DNA from: Sipunculus nudus
Taxonomy: Eukaryota; Annelida; Sipuncula; Golfingiida; Sipunculidae
Assembly (NCBI GenBank): GCA_026874595.1
Contig: CM049314.1
Span: forward strand, 955,318 to 1,019,317
DNA length: 64,000 bases
Direction of reading: 5' to 3'
Shown here in pieces: positions 1-13,590 of this stretch. Made by a program: the position numbers and the translations under genes. Within the stretch, counting starts at the first letter, position 1. The number at the start of each line of letters is the position of its first letter. The notes beneath the pieces are model-generated. The model did not search any database. It was not told the DNA's origin and saw only the letters and a list, made by a program, of their open reading frames with translations.

Positions 1-3000
1 GATTAAACCCAAATACCAGGTGAAACGATTTTCAAACCATACAAACGGTACACACAGAATAAACCCAAATACCAGGTGAGACGATCTTCAAACCATACAA
101 AAAGTTACACAGAGTAAACCCAAATACCAGGTGAAACGATCTTCAAATCATACAAACAGTATACACAGAGTAAACCCAAATATCAAGAGAGACGACCTTC
201 AAACCATACAAACACTATACACAGAGTAAACCAAAATACCAGGTGAGACAACCTTTAAACCATACAAACAATATACACAGAGTAAACCCAAATGCTAGGT
301 GAGACGATCTTTAAACCATACAAACATATACACAGAGAAAACCAAAATACTATGCGAGAAGACCTTCAAACCATACAAACAGTATACACAGATTAAACCC
401 AAATACCAGGTGAGAGTACCTTTAAACCATACAAACAGTATACACAGATTAAACACAAATACCAGGTGAAACGATTTTCAAACCATACAAACGGTATACA
501 CTGAATAAACCCAAATACAAAGTGAGAAGACCTTCGAACCATACATACAGTATACACAGAGTAAACCCAAATACCAAGTGAGACGACCTTCAAACCATAT
601 AATCAATATACACAGAGAAACCCAAATACCAGGTGAGACGATCTTCAAACCATACAAAAAGTATACACAGAGTAAACCCAAATACCAGGTGAGACGATCT
701 TCAAACCATACACACAGTATACACAGAGTATACCCAAGTACCAGGTGAGACAACCTTCAAAACATACAAACAGTATACACAGATTAAACCAAATTACCAG
801 GTGACACTATCTTCAAACCATACAAACAGTATACACAGAGTAAACCCAAATACCAAGTGAGACGTCCTTCAAACCATACAAACAGTATGCACAGAGAAAA
901 CCAAAATACTAGGCGAGACGACCTTCAAACCATACAAACAGTATACACAGATTAAACCCAAATTCCAGGTGACAGTACCTTTAAACCATACAAACAGTAT
1001 ACACAGATAAAACCAAATACCAGGTGAAACGATTTTCACACCATACAAACGGTACACACAGAATAAACCCAAATACCAGGTGAGACGATCTTCAAACCAT
1101 ACAAAAAGTATACACAGAGTAAACCCAAATACCAGGTGAAACGATCTTCAAATCATACAAACAGTATACACAGAGTAAACCCAAATACCAGGTGAGACAA
1201 CCTTTAAACCATACAAACAATATACACAGAGTAAACCCAAATAGTAGGTGAGACGATCTTTAAACCATACAAACATATACACAGAGTAAACCCAAATACC
1301 AGGTGAGACGACCTTCAAACCATACAAACAGTATAAACAGAGTAAACACAAATACCAGGTGACACTAACCTCAAACCATACAAATAGTATACACAGAGAA
1401 AACCAAAATACCAGGTAAGACGAATCTTCAAATCATACAAAGAGTATACACAAAGTAAACCCAAATACCAGGTGAGACAACCTTCAAAACATACAAAGAG
1501 TATACACAGAGTAAACCCAAATACCAGGTGAGACAACCTTCAAAACATACAAACAATATACACAGAGTAAACCAAAATACCAGGTGAGACGACCTTCAAA
1601 CCATACAAACAGTATACACAGAGAAAACCAAAATACTATGGGAGAAGACCTTTAAACCATACAAACAGTATACACAGATTAAACCCAAATACCAGGTGAG
1701 AGTACCTTTAAACAATACAAACAGTATACACAGATTAAACCCAAATACCAGGTGAAACGATTTTCAAACCATACAAACGGTATACACAAAGTAAACCCAA
1801 ATACAAAGTGAGAAGACCTTCGAACCATACATACAGTATACACAGAGTAAACCCAAATACCAAGTGAGACGATCTCAAACCATACAATCAATATACACAG
1901 AGAAACCCAAATACCAGGTGAGACGATCTTCAAACCATTCAAAAAGTATAAACAGAGTAAACCCAAATACCAGGTGAGACGACCTTCAACACCATACAAC
2001 CAGTATACACAGAGAAACCCAATTAACAGATGAGACGACCATCAACCCATACAAACAATATACACAGAGAAACTCAAATACGAGTTGAGACGACCTTCAA
2101 ACCATACAAACAGTATACAGAGAGTAAACCCAAATACCAGGTTCGACGACCTTCAAACCATACATATAATATACACAGAGTAAACCCAAATACCAGGTGA
2201 GACGATATTCAAACCATACAAACAGTATACACAGAGTAAACCCAAATACCAGTTGAGACGACCTTCAAACCATACAAACAGTATACACAGATTAAATCAA
2301 ATAACCAGATGACACTGTCTTCAAACCATACAAACAGTATACAGAGAGTAAACCCAAATACCAGGTTTGACGACCTTCAAACCATACAAATAATATACAC
2401 AGAGTAAACCCAAATACCAAGTGAGACGATCTTCAAACCATACAAACAGTATACACAGAGTAAACCCAAGTACCAGGTGAGACAACCTTCAAAATATACA
2501 AACAGTATACACAGATTAAACCAAATTACCAGGTGACACTATCTTCAAACCATATAAACAGTATACACAGAGTAAACCCAAATACCAAGTGAGACGTCCT
2601 TCAAACCATACAAAGAGTATACACAGAGTAAACCCAAATACCAAGTGAGACGATCTTCAAAACATACAAACAGAATACACACAGTAAACCCAAGTACCAG
2701 GTGAGACAACCTTCAAAACATACAAACAGTATACACAGATAAACCAAATTACCAGGTGACACTATCTTTAAACCATACTAACAGTATACAGAGAGTAAAC
2801 CCAAATACCAAGTGAGACGACCTTCAAACCATACAAACAGTATACACAGAGAAAACCAAAATACTAGGCGAGACGACCTTCAAACCATACAAACAGTATA
2901 CACAGATTAAACCCAAATACCAGGTGAAACGATTTTTAAACCATACAAACGGTATGCACAGAGTAAACCCAAATACCAGGTGAGACGATCTTCAAACCAT

Positions 3001-6000
3001 ACAAACAGTATACACAGAGTAAACCCAAATACCAAGTGAAACGATCTTCAAACCATACAAACAGTACACACAGAGTAAACCCAAATACCAAGTGAGACGG
3101 CCTTCAAACCATACAAACACTATACACAGAGGAAACCAAAATACAAGGTGAGACGATCTTTAAACCATACAAACATATACACAGAGTAAACCCAAATACC
3201 AGGTGAAACGATCTTCAAACCATACAAACTCTATACACAGAGTAAACCAAAATACCAGGTGAGACAACCTTCAAACCATACAAACAATATACACAGAGTA
3301 AACCCAAATACCAGGTGAGACGATCTTTAAACCATACAAATATATACACAGAGTAAACCCAAATACCAGGTGAGACGACCTTCAAACCAGACAAACAGTA
3401 TAAACAGAGTTCACCCAAATACCAGGTGACACTAACTTCAAACCATACAAATAGTATACACAGAGTAAACCCAAATACCAGGTGAGACGAATCTTCAAAT
3501 CATACAAACAGTATACACAGAGTAAACCCAAACACCAAGTGAGACGACCTTCAAACCATACAAAGGGTATACACAGAGTAAACCAAAATACCAAGTGAGA
3601 CGATCTTCAAACCATACAAACAGAATACACAGAGTAAACCCAAATTCCAGGTGAGACAACCTTCAAAACATACAAACAGTATACACAGAGTCCAAAATAC
3701 CAGGTGAGACGACCTTCAAACCATACAAACAGTATACACAGAGAAAACCAAAATACTATGCGAGACGACCTTTAAACCATACAAACAGTATACACAGATT
3801 AAACCCAAATACCAGGTGAGAGTACCTTTAAACCATAAAAACAGTATACACAGAGTAAACCCAAATACAAAGTGAGAAGACCTTCGAACCATACATACAG
3901 TATACACAGAGTAAACCCAAATACCAAGTGAGACGACCTTCAAACCATACAAACAATATACACAGAGAAACTCAAATACCAGTTCAGACGATCTTCAAAC
4001 CATACAAACAGTATACAGAGAGTAAACTCAAATACCAGGTTTGACGATCTTCAAACCAAACAAATAATATACACAGAGTAAACCCAAATACCAGGTGAGA
4101 CGATATTCAAACCATACAAACAGTATACACAGAGTAAACCCAAATACCAGTTGAGACGACCTTCAAACCATACAAACAGTATACACAGATTAAATCAAAT
4201 AACCAGGTGACACTGTCTTCAAACCATACAAACAGTATACAGAGAGTAAACCCAAATACCAGGTTTGACGACCTTCAAACCATACAAATAATATACACAG
4301 AGTAAACCCAAATACCAAGTGAGACGATCTTCAAACCATACAAACAGTATACACAGAGTAAACCCAAGTACCAGGTGAGACAACCTTCAAAATATACAAA
4401 CAGTATACACAGATTAAACCAAATTACCAGGTGACACTATCTTCAAACCATATAAACAGTATACACAGACAAACCCAATTAACAGATGAGACGACCTTCA
4501 AACCATACAAACAATATACACAGAGAAACTCAAATACCAGTTCAGACGATCTTCAAACCATACAAACAGTATACAGAGAGTAAACTCAAATACCAGGTTT
4601 GACGATCTTCAAACCAAACAAATAATATACACAGAGTAAACCCAAATACCAGGTGAGACGATATTCAAACCATACAAACAGTATACACAGAGTAAACCCA
4701 AATACCAGTTGAGACGACCTTCAAACCATACAAACAGTATACACAGATTAAATCAAATAACCAGGTGACACTGTCTTCAAACCATACAAACAGTATACAG
4801 AGAGTAAACCCAAATACCAGGTTTGACGACCTTCAAACCATACAAATAATATACACAGAGTAAACCCAAATACCAAGTGAGACGATCTTCAAACCATACA
4901 AACAGTATACACAGAGTAAACCCAAGTACCAGGTGAGACAACCTTCAAAATATACAAACAGTATACACAGATTAAACCAAATTACCAGGTGACACTATCT
5001 TCAAACCATATAAACAGTATACACAGAGTAAACCCAAATACCAAGTGAGACGTCCTTCAAACCATACAAAGAGTATACACAGAGTAAACCCAAATACTAA
5101 GTGAGACGATCTTCAAAACATACAAACAGAATACACACAGTAAACCCAAGTACCAGGTGAGACAACCTTCAAAACATACAAACAGTATACACAGATAAAC
5201 CAAATTACCAGGTGACACTATCTTTAAACCATACAAACAGTATACAGAGAGTAAACCCAAATACCAAGTGAGACGACCTTCAAACCATACAAACAGTATA
5301 CACAGAGAAAACCAAAATACTAGGCGAGACGACCTTCAAACCATACAAACAGTATACACAGATTAAACCCAAATACCAGGTGAAACGATTTTTAAACCAT
5401 ACAAACGGTATGCACAGAGTAAACCCAAATACCAGGTGAGACGACCTTCAAACCATACAAAGGGTATACACAGAGTAAACCCAAATACCAAGTGAGACGA
5501 TCTTCAAACCATACAAACAGAATACACAGAGTAAACCCAAATTCCAGGTGAGACAACCTTCAAAACATACAAACAGTATACACAGAGTCCAAAATACCAG
5601 GTGAGACGACCTTCAAACCATACAAACAGTATACACAGAGAAAACCAAAATACTATGCGAGACGACCTTTAAACCATACAAACAGTATACACAGATTAAA
5701 CCCAAATACCAGGTGAGAGTACCTTTAAACCATAAAAACAGTATACACAGAGTAAACCCAAATACAAAGTGAGAAGACCTTCGAACCATACATACAGTAT
5801 ACACAGAGTAAACCCAAATACCAAGTGAGACGACCTTCAAACCATACAAACAATATACACAGAGAAACCCAAATACCAGTTGAGACGATCTTCAAACCAT
5901 ACAAAAAGTATACACAGAGTAAACCCAAATACCAGGTGAGACGACCTTCAAAACCATACAAACAGTATACACAGACAAACCCAATTAACAGATGAGACGA

Positions 6001-7680
6001 CCTTCAAACCATACAAACAATATACACAGAGAAACTCAAATACCAGTTCAGACGATCTTCAAACCATACAAACAGTATACAGAGAGTAAACTCAAATACC
6101 AGGTTTGACGATCTTCAAACCAAACAAATAATATACACAGAGTAAACCCAAATACCAGGTGAGACGATCTTCAAACCATACAAACAGTATACGCAGAGTA
6201 AACCCAAATACCAGGTGAGACGACATTCAAACCATACAAACAGTATACACAGATTAAACCAAATTACCAGGTGACACTATCTTCAAACCATACAAACAGT
6301 ATACAGAGAGTAAACCCAAATACCAGGTTTGACGACTTTCACACCATACAAATAATATACACAGAGTAAACCCAAATACCAGGTGAGACGATCTTCAAAC
6401 CATACAAACAGTATACACAGAGTAAACCCGTGTACCAGGTGAGACAACCTTCAAAACATACAAACAGTATACACAGATAAAACCAAATTACCAGGTGACA
6501 CTATCTTCAAACCATACAAACAGTATACACAGAGTAAACCCAAATACTAAGTGAGACGACCTTCAAACCATTCAAAGAGTATACACAGAGTAAACCCAAA
6601 TACCAAGTGAGACGATCTTCAAACCATACAAGCAGAGTACACACAGTAAACCCAAGTACCAGGTGAGACAACCTTCAAAACATACAAACAGTATACACAG
6701 ATTAAACCAAATTACCAGGTGACACTATCTTCAAACCATACAAACAGTATACACAGAGTAAACCCAAATACCAAGTGAGACGACCTTCAAACCATACAAA
6801 CAGTATACACAGAGAAACCAAAATACTAGGCGAGACGACCTTCAAACCATACAAACAGTATACACAGATTAAACCCAAATTCCAGGTGACAGTACCTTTA
6901 AACCATACAAACAGTATACACAGATTAAACCCAAATACCAGGTGAAAAAGATTTTCAAACCATACAAACGGTATACACAGAGTAAACCCAAATACCAGGT
7001 GAGACGATCTTCAAACCATACAAACAGTATACACAGAGTAAACCCAAATACCAGGTGAAACGATCTTCAAACCATACAAACAGTATACACAGAGTAAACC
7101 CAAATACCAAGTGAGACGACCTTCAAACCATACAAACACTATACACAGAGTAAACCAAAATACCAGGTGAGACAACTTTCAAACCATACAAACAATATAC
7201 ACAGAGTAAACCCAAATACCAGGTGAGACGATCTTCAAACCATACAAAGAGTATACACAGAGTAAACCCAAATACCAAGTGAGATGATCTTCAAACCATA
7301 CAAACAGAATACACAGAGTAAACCCAAATACCAGGCGAGACAACCTTCAAAACATACAAACAGTATACACAGAGTAAACCAAAATACCAAGTGAGACGAT
7401 CTTCAAACCATACAAACAGAATACCCAGAGTAAACCCAAATACCAGGCGAGACAACCTTCAAAACATACAAACAGTATACACAGAGTAAACCAAAATACC
7501 AGGTGAGACGACCTTCAGACCATACAAACAGTATACACAGAGTAAACCAAAATACCAGGTGAGACGATCATCAAACCATACAAACAATATACACAGAGTA
7601 AACACAAATACCAGGCGAGACGACCTTCGAACCATACAAACAGTACGCACAGAGTAAACACAAATGCCAGATGAGACGTT
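1..7680. repeat. 56-bp minisatellite array, about 137 units
   Basis: Direct head-to-tail repeats of about 56 bp. Each unit reads roughly TAAACCCAAATACCAGGTGA, then GACGATCTTCAAACCATACA, then AACAGTATACACAGAG. Units differ by scattered substitutions and small indels. The plus strand is rich in A and C and poor in G and T, so all long open frames fall on the minus strand and are repetitive Leu/Val/Tyr/Cys-rich strings with no domain. The array begins before the window and ends near 7680. It lies upstream of a TRPC exon at 8914 and no other exon is visible between, so it probably sits in an intron of that gene. Sub-blocks are duplicated: the block at 3961 recurs at 4519 and partly at 6025, and 3716-3952 recurs at 5613-5849. 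Confidence 0.95.
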
Positions 7681-7683
7681 CAT

Positions 7684-8590
7684 ATCGTTATTGAGGGTTC
7701 CCAGGACTTAATGAAAGGCTGATTTTTACTTAGCCTGGGCACTTAATAATATTGGCGACTATGACATATTTTGTGAGATGTTTTTTTTTTCAAAGGGGTG
7801 ATTTTACTTTTCAATTCTAGTTTTCTTTTGTATTTTGTATGATAATTAATACCTTAATCCACTAATTACAGCATGTCATTATTTGCGAAAGGTATCTCGG
7901 AGTCCTTAATGCTAATATCCTTAAAGTTTTAACGAGGTATTAATAAAATAGGTCACAAGGTACGAAAACGCGGGGTCCAGGCCGCGAAAAAAGTTGTTGT
8001 GGTGGCTAAAAAAAGAAGGGGGGGGGGGAGTGCCTGTACCGGCAAAATAGCCTATGCCTTTTTTAAAATAATCAAAGAAATCGGATTATTTTGATATATA
8101 TAAGATTTATTTATTTTAATTCGATTTTTATGATTTATTAAACTTGCTCAAATGTTTCAATTTAAATCAGCTTAAAAACTGATTCAGGCATTTAAACCGT
8201 ATATTTGGCAGATATGCCAAAAATAAATAAGTATATTTAAACAAAATGCTATGATGTTTCGGATAAATATTTTTTTTTATTTAAAAAAATGCTCATATAC
8301 ATCATCATCATATTCTTAATTTGGCATTTTTATCAGCTAGCCCATATAATCTTTTCTCTTCACCTGGCTTACAAAGTTAATGAATTAGATTTAAATTCAC
8401 ATTCACAGGTGTTCAGATGAATGTTAAAATATAGAAAAACCAAACATTATAAATTGTTCAACAGACTATGTGACCAAAAATAAAGAGCGAGTGGGTAATT
8501 ACCTTGTAATGTACAGGTGAAGACAAAGTTTTGGAATTTTATTAACTAGGGATTGCAGACGAGCAACAATTAGCAACTTTATTAACTATG
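7684..8590. other. Non-coding AT-rich stretch, probably intronic
   Basis: No coding potential is visible. It holds an 11-bp G run at 8018-8028 and AT-rich sequence. It separates the 56-bp array from the SINE and, by position, is probably intron of the TRPC gene. Confidence 0.5.
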
Positions 8591-8595
8591 TGATC

Positions 8596-8865
8596 GGCTT
8601 CTGTGGCTCAGGGGTAAAGCACAGGACACAAAGCCAGGAGATCGTGAGTTAGTATCTCAGCCGAAGCGGTGAGATTTTTTACGGTCGGCCCCCACCCAGG
8701 GGGTGTAACATCCCATAACAATGTACATGTACAAATACTTGTGGTGTGCTAACTACCTGTGCTGTAAATGCTTGCAATCAAAATTTCCATGACAAATAAA
8801 GGGTTATCTTATCTTACCTTACCTTACTTTTTCTTATCTTATCTTATCTTATCTTATCTTATATA
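8596..8865 (+). mobile_element. tRNA-derived SINE with (ATCTT)n tail
   Basis: The head is tRNA-like. An A-box-like TGGCTCAGGGGT lies at 8604-8615 and a degenerate B-box-like GAGTTAGTATC at 8646-8656, which is tRNA spacing. The flanks GGCTTC (8596) and GAAGC (about 8662) could form an acceptor-stem remnant. A tRNA-unrelated body follows, then AAATAAAGG and a pentamer tail of ATCTT/ACCTT repeats from about 8808 to 8865. This order (Pol III promoter, body, short tandem tail) is that of a SINE. I could not identify target-site duplications or the family. It ends about 48 bp upstream of the TRPC exon at 8914. Confidence 0.7.
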
Positions 8866-8913
8866 CACTCTGTATACTATAGTCGTTTACAGGTTTATAT
8901 CCTGTCTTTACAG

Positions 8914-8980
8914 GACGTTATAAAGGACATTGTCAAGCGCTTCATTTACTACGACAGTCAGAGAGAAACAACAGGGGAAG
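8914..8980 (+). CDS. TRPC-type cation channel, penultimate coding exon
   Basis: This 67-nt internal exon is bounded by a pyrimidine-rich acceptor ending TTTACAG and a donor GTAAGC. Read in phase 0 it gives DVIKDIVKRFIYYDSQRETT followed by G and E, then one base of a split Gly codon. The VIKDIVKRF stretch matches the conserved segment in the cytosolic C-terminal region of TRPC channels (V.R.LVKRYV in TRPC4/5), just before the KELKQDISSFR motif. That motif is encoded by the next exon at 13591, and the phases join exactly (G + GC = Gly). TRPC channels are plasma-membrane, calcium-permeable tetramers acting downstream of phospholipase C; this part is the C-terminal helical/coiled-coil region. The pore and ankyrin exons would lie upstream of the window. 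The other two frames are a stop-containing frame and one with no resemblance. The subfamily (TRPC4/5-like) is tentative. Confidence 0.72.
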
Positions 8981-9538
8981 GTAAGCAGGTTTTAATTATT
9001 TCATATTTTGGTAACATTTAAGGTCGGAAGGATAATAAGTACACACTTTCTCAACATTCCGAAATATCCGATGGCTAATATTTCCTAATTTTTCTAAATA
9101 TACATTCAATGTTTCATCAAAATCACAGGCATCTCATAGGTTGTCACAGCAATGACAAAGACACAGGATGATTATAGTTGACTTTTGATACTTTAAATCA
9201 AATAAATATTCTTTTGTTTGATGGCCATAGCATATTGTTAAAATTATTCTGCACTGCTACATATTTCTAAATTTAACTTCTGGGATGCGGGACCAGATTC
9301 AGTATATGCGCTCTTGTTAGTACAGTATTCAGGAATTTGATGCGTTAGTTCCCAGTTTCTTCTGGGGGTGAAATAGTTTGGCAGCTTCCTATCAACACTA
9401 TGTTCCTTTTTTTACCCTAGGCCAGCGAAAATTGTACACGCAGGGACTGATTTAGAGGGGCAGGGAGCGTTCCCTCTTATTCAATGGAAACATTTCTGGG
9501 CAATAGGGAAAGACAGCGCCGGATTGTACGTCCGGTGC
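8981..9538 (+). other. 5' part of the last TRPC intron, no feature seen
   Basis: Begins with the donor GTAAGC. The sequence is AT-rich and non-repetitive, with no gene or element recognised before the 40-bp array starts. Confidence 0.6.
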
Positions 9539-12500
9539 CGTTTTCCTCCCTTTACTTCAGCAGGAGATTTACGTGTTAGGTTATCCTCCCTTTATTTCGG
9601 CAGGAGATTTACGTGTTAGGTTTTCCTCCCTTTACTTCGGCAGGAGATTTACGTGTTAGGTTATCCTCTCTTTACTTCGGAAGGAGACTTACGTGTTAGG
9701 TTTTCCTCTCTTTACTTCGGCAGGAGATTTACGTGTTAGGTTTTCCTCTCTTTACTTCGGCAGGAGATTTACGTGTCAGGTTATCCTCTCTTAACTTCGG
9801 CAGGAGATTTACGTGTTAGGTTATCCTCTCTTTACTTCGGCAGGAGATTTAGGTGTTAGGTTTTCCTCTCTTTACTTCGGCAGGAGATTTAAGTGTCAGG
9901 TTATCCTCCCTTTACTTCGGCAGGAGAGTTAAATGTTAGGTTATCCTCTCTTGATTTCGGCACTTTACATCGGCAGGAGATTTACGTGTCAGGTTGTCCT
10001 CCCTTTACTTCGGCAGGAGATTTACGTGTTAGGTTATCCACTCTTTAATTCGGCAGGATATTCACGTGTCAGGTTGTCCTCCCTTTACTTCGGCAGGAGA
10101 TTTACGTGTTAGGTTTTCCTCTCTTTACTTCGGCAGGAGATTTACGTGTTAGGTTATCCTCTCTTGATTTCGGCACTTTACATCGGCAGGAGATTTACGT
10201 GTCAGGTTGTCCTCCCTTTACTTCGGCAGGAGATTTACGTGTTAGGTTATCCTCTCTTTACTTCGGCAGGAGATTTACGTGTCAGGTTATCCTCTCTTTA
10301 CTTCGGCAGGAGATTTACGTGTTAGGTTTTCCTCCCTTTACTTCGGCAGAAGATTTACGTGTTAGGTTTTCCTCTCTTTTCTTCGGCAGGAGATTTAAGT
10401 GTCAGGTTATCCTCCCTTTACTTCGGCAGGAGAGTTAAATTTTAGGTTATCCTCTCTTGATTTCGGCACTTTACATCGGCAGGAGATTTACGTGTCAGGT
10501 TGTCCTCCCTTTACTTCGGCAGGAGATTTACGTGTTAGGTTATCCTCTCTTTACTTCGGCAGGAGATTTACGTGTCAGGTTATCCTCTCTTTACTTCGGC
10601 AGGAGATTTACGTGTTAGGTTTTCCTCCCTTTACTTCGGCAGAAGATTTACGTGTCAGGTTTTCCTCCCTTTACTTCGGCAGGAGATTGACGTGTTAGGG
10701 GTTCCTCCCTTTACTTCGGCAGGAGATTTACGTGTCAGGTTTTCCTCCCTTTACTTCGGCAGGAGATTTACGTGTCAGGTTTTCCTCCCTTTACTTCGGC
10801 AGGAGATTTACGTGTCAGGTTGTCCTCTCTTTACTTCGGCAGGAGATTTACGTGTCAGGTTTTCCTCCCTTTACTTCGGCAGGAGATTTACGTGTCAGGT
10901 TTTCCTCCCTTTACTTTGGCAGGAGATTTACGTGTCAGGTTTTCCTCCCTTTACTTCGGCAGGAGATTTACGTGTCAGGTTATCCTCTCTTTACTTCGGC
11001 AGGAGATTTACGTGTCAGGTTTTCCTCCCTTTACTTCGGCAGGAGATTTACGTGTCAGGTTTACCTCTCTTTACTTCGGCAGGAGATTTACGTGTTAGGT
11101 TTTCCTCCCTTTACTTCGGCAGGAGATTTACGTGTCAGGTTTTCCTTCTTTACTTCGGCAGGAGATTTACGTGTCAGGTTTTCCTCCCTTTACTTCGGCA
11201 GGAGATTTACGTGTCAGGTTTTCCTCCCTTTACTTCGGCAGGAGATTTACGTGTCAGGTTTTCCTCCCTTTACTTCGGCAGGAGATTTACGTGTCAGGTT
11301 TTCCTCTCTTTACTTCGGCAGGAGATTTACGTGTCAGGTTTTCCTCCCTTTACTTCGGCAGGAGATTTACGTGTCGGGTTGTCCTCCCTTTACTTCGGCA
11401 GGAGATTTACGTGTTAGGTTGTCCTCTCTTTACTTCGGCAGGAGGTTTACGTGTCAGATTGTCCTCCCTTTACTTCGGCAGGAGATTTACCTGTCAGGTT
11501 GTCCTCTCTTTACTTCGGCAGGAGATTTACGTGTCAGTTTGTCCTCCCTTTACTTCGGCAGGAGGTTTACGTGTCAGGTTGTCCTCCTTTTACTTCGGCA
11601 GGAGATTTACGTGTCAGGTTTTCCTCCCTTTACTTCGGCAGGAGATTTACGTGTCAGGTTTTCCTTCTTTACTTCGGCAGGAGATTTACGTGTCAGGTTT
11701 TCCTCCCTTTACTTCGGCAGGAGATTTACGTGTCAGGTTTTCCTCCCTTTACTTCGGCAGGAGATTTACGTGTCAGGTTTTCCTCCCTTTACTTCGGCAG
11801 GAGATTTACGTGTCAGGTTTTCCTCACTTTACTTCGGCAGGAGATTTAAGTGTCAGGTTTTCCTCACTTTACTTCGGCAGGATATTTACGTGTCAGGTTT
11901 TCCTCACTTTACTTCGGCAGGATATTTACGTGTCAGGTTTTCCTCTCTTTACTTCGGCAGGAGATTAACGTGTTAGGTTATCCTCTCTTTACTTCGGCAG
12001 GAGATTTACGTGTCAGGTTTTCCTCCCTTTACTTCGGCAGGAGATTTACGTGTCAGGTTATCCTTTCCTTGCTTCGGCAGGAGATTTACGTGTCAGGTTT
12101 TCCTCCCTTTACTTCGGCAGGAGATTTACGTGTCAGGTTTTCCTCCTTTTACTTCGGCAAGAGATTTACGTGTCAGGTTTTCCTCTCTTTACTTCGGCAG
12201 GAGATTTACGTGTCAGGTTTTCCTCCCTTTACTTCGGCAGGAGATTTACGTGTCAGGTTTTCCTCCCTTTACTTCGGCAGGAGATTTACGTGTCAGGTTT
12301 TCCTCACTTTACTTCGGCAGGAGATTTAAGTGTCAGGTTTTCCTCACTTTACTTCGGCAGGAGATTTACGTGTCAGGTTTTCCTCCCTTTACTTCGGCAG
12401 GAGATTTACGTGTCAGGTTTTCCTCCCTTTACTTTGGCAGGAGATTTACGTGTCAGGTTTTCCTCCCTTTACTTCGGCAGGAGATTTACGTGTCAGGTTT

Positions 12501-12898
12501 TCCTCCCTTTACTTCGGCAGGAGATTTACGTGTCAGGTTTTCCTCCCTTTACTTCGGCAGGAGATTTACGTGTCAGGTTTTCCTCCCTTTACTTCGGCAG
12601 GAGATTTACGTATCAGGTTTTCCTCCCTTTACTTCGGCACGAGATTTACGTGTCAGGTTTTCCTCCCTTTACTTCGGCACGAGATTTACGTGTCAGGTTT
12701 TCCTCTCTTTACTTCGGCAGGAGATTCACGTGTCAGGTTTTCCTCCCTCTACTTCCGCAGGAGATTTACGTGTCAGGTTATCCTCCCTTTATTTCGGCAG
12801 GAGATTTACGTGTTACTTGTTCCTCTCTTGACTTCGGCAGGAGATAAACGTGTTATGCTTTTCTTCCTTTACTTCGGCAGGAGTTTTACATGTTAGGT
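9539..12898. repeat. 40-bp intronic minisatellite, about 84 units
   Basis: Tandem 40-bp units of the form TTTTCCTCCCTTTACTTCGG + CAGGAGATTTACGTGTCAGG. The left third is more variable, with GTTAGG and ATCCTCTC variants and an insertion containing GCACTTTACATCGG at about 9958, 10171 and 10464. The right two thirds are very homogeneous. Because 40 is not a multiple of 3 and the unit has no stop in any plus-strand frame, all three sense frames stay open for long distances (up to 414 codons with a 40-residue period). I take these as by-products, not a protein. The array lies wholly inside the TRPC intron 8981-13590, in sense orientation. Each unit carries a pyrimidine tract followed by CAG|GAG that resembles a 3' splice site. 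Confidence 0.95.
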
Positions 12899-13590
12899 TT
12901 ACTAACACTTCCGGCATATTTGTTTTCCTGTGTCAGGTCCTTGCCTCCCCTCCCCTCCCCTTTTTTTTCTAAGATCCTGTATCCGCTCTGACATAAATGC
13001 TTACTCTGCTCTACCTTGAAATGGAAGCTGGAATAAGTTTAGTTAACACTAGAGGGCGTCATATGCCGTTTCGTTTTCATCAGCTCAGTGACATATTAGT
13101 CTTTTATATAGATCCAAGGTGGCGCAGTTTGCAGTGTGCGCATGGTATTGCAAATGATTTCAAGTGTTGGTCATTGGTTACCGGTTGTTGCGTAACGACC
13201 AGTCAAATCGACTTGTTGCCCTCATGACTACCCCCCCCCCCCCCCACACACACACACTAAACACCAATGTTGACATTTTGAGAACTGGAGCCTTATGTGT
13301 TTTAAATATTGGAATAACGTACCATCAATATTTAAAACCAAAAAGGAAAGGATTGACAGATTCCAAATATCTTTAATCAAGTTTAATGATTTATATAATT
13401 TTACTATAATACAAAATGAATGCACTTTAAATTTGATGTTGTATGAAGCAGACAGTTTTTTTTCAGTTTTCGATAATTTCTTATATGAATTGAAACGCCA
13501 CATGTTATTTGTATCAAGTTATACAATCTGTTATTTGGTGTTATGCTTAATTCTGTTACATGTTATTATATTATAATTTAATTTGTCCAG
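12899..13590 (+). other. 3' part of the last TRPC intron, with poly-C/CA tract
   Basis: Holds a CT-rich stretch near 12945-12970 and a run of 15 C followed by (CA)n at 13231-13257. A weak LINE-like C-terminal look-alike (WNNVPSIF) occurs around 13310-13350, too short to call. The intron ends with TTTGTCCAG at 13582-13590, the acceptor of the last TRPC exon. Confidence 0.55.

Noticed and set aside
393-7683. Minus-strand hydrophobic small proteins in the 56-bp array
   Set aside because: The same repeated peptide phrases in several frames come from the array; no family resemblance.
8596-8668. A functional tRNA gene
   Set aside because: B box is degenerate, no good anticodon arm, and the sequence continues into a SINE body and tail.
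10106-12896. Many long plus-strand open frames with 40-residue periodic protein
   Set aside because: They arise because the 40-bp unit has no stop in any plus frame. All three frames are open together, start at arbitrary ATGs and lie inside a spliced intron.
13228-13576. Small overlapping open frames in the last TRPC intron
   Set aside because: They overlap on both strands around a poly-C/CA tract. A weak LINE-like WNNVPS stretch is too short to support.
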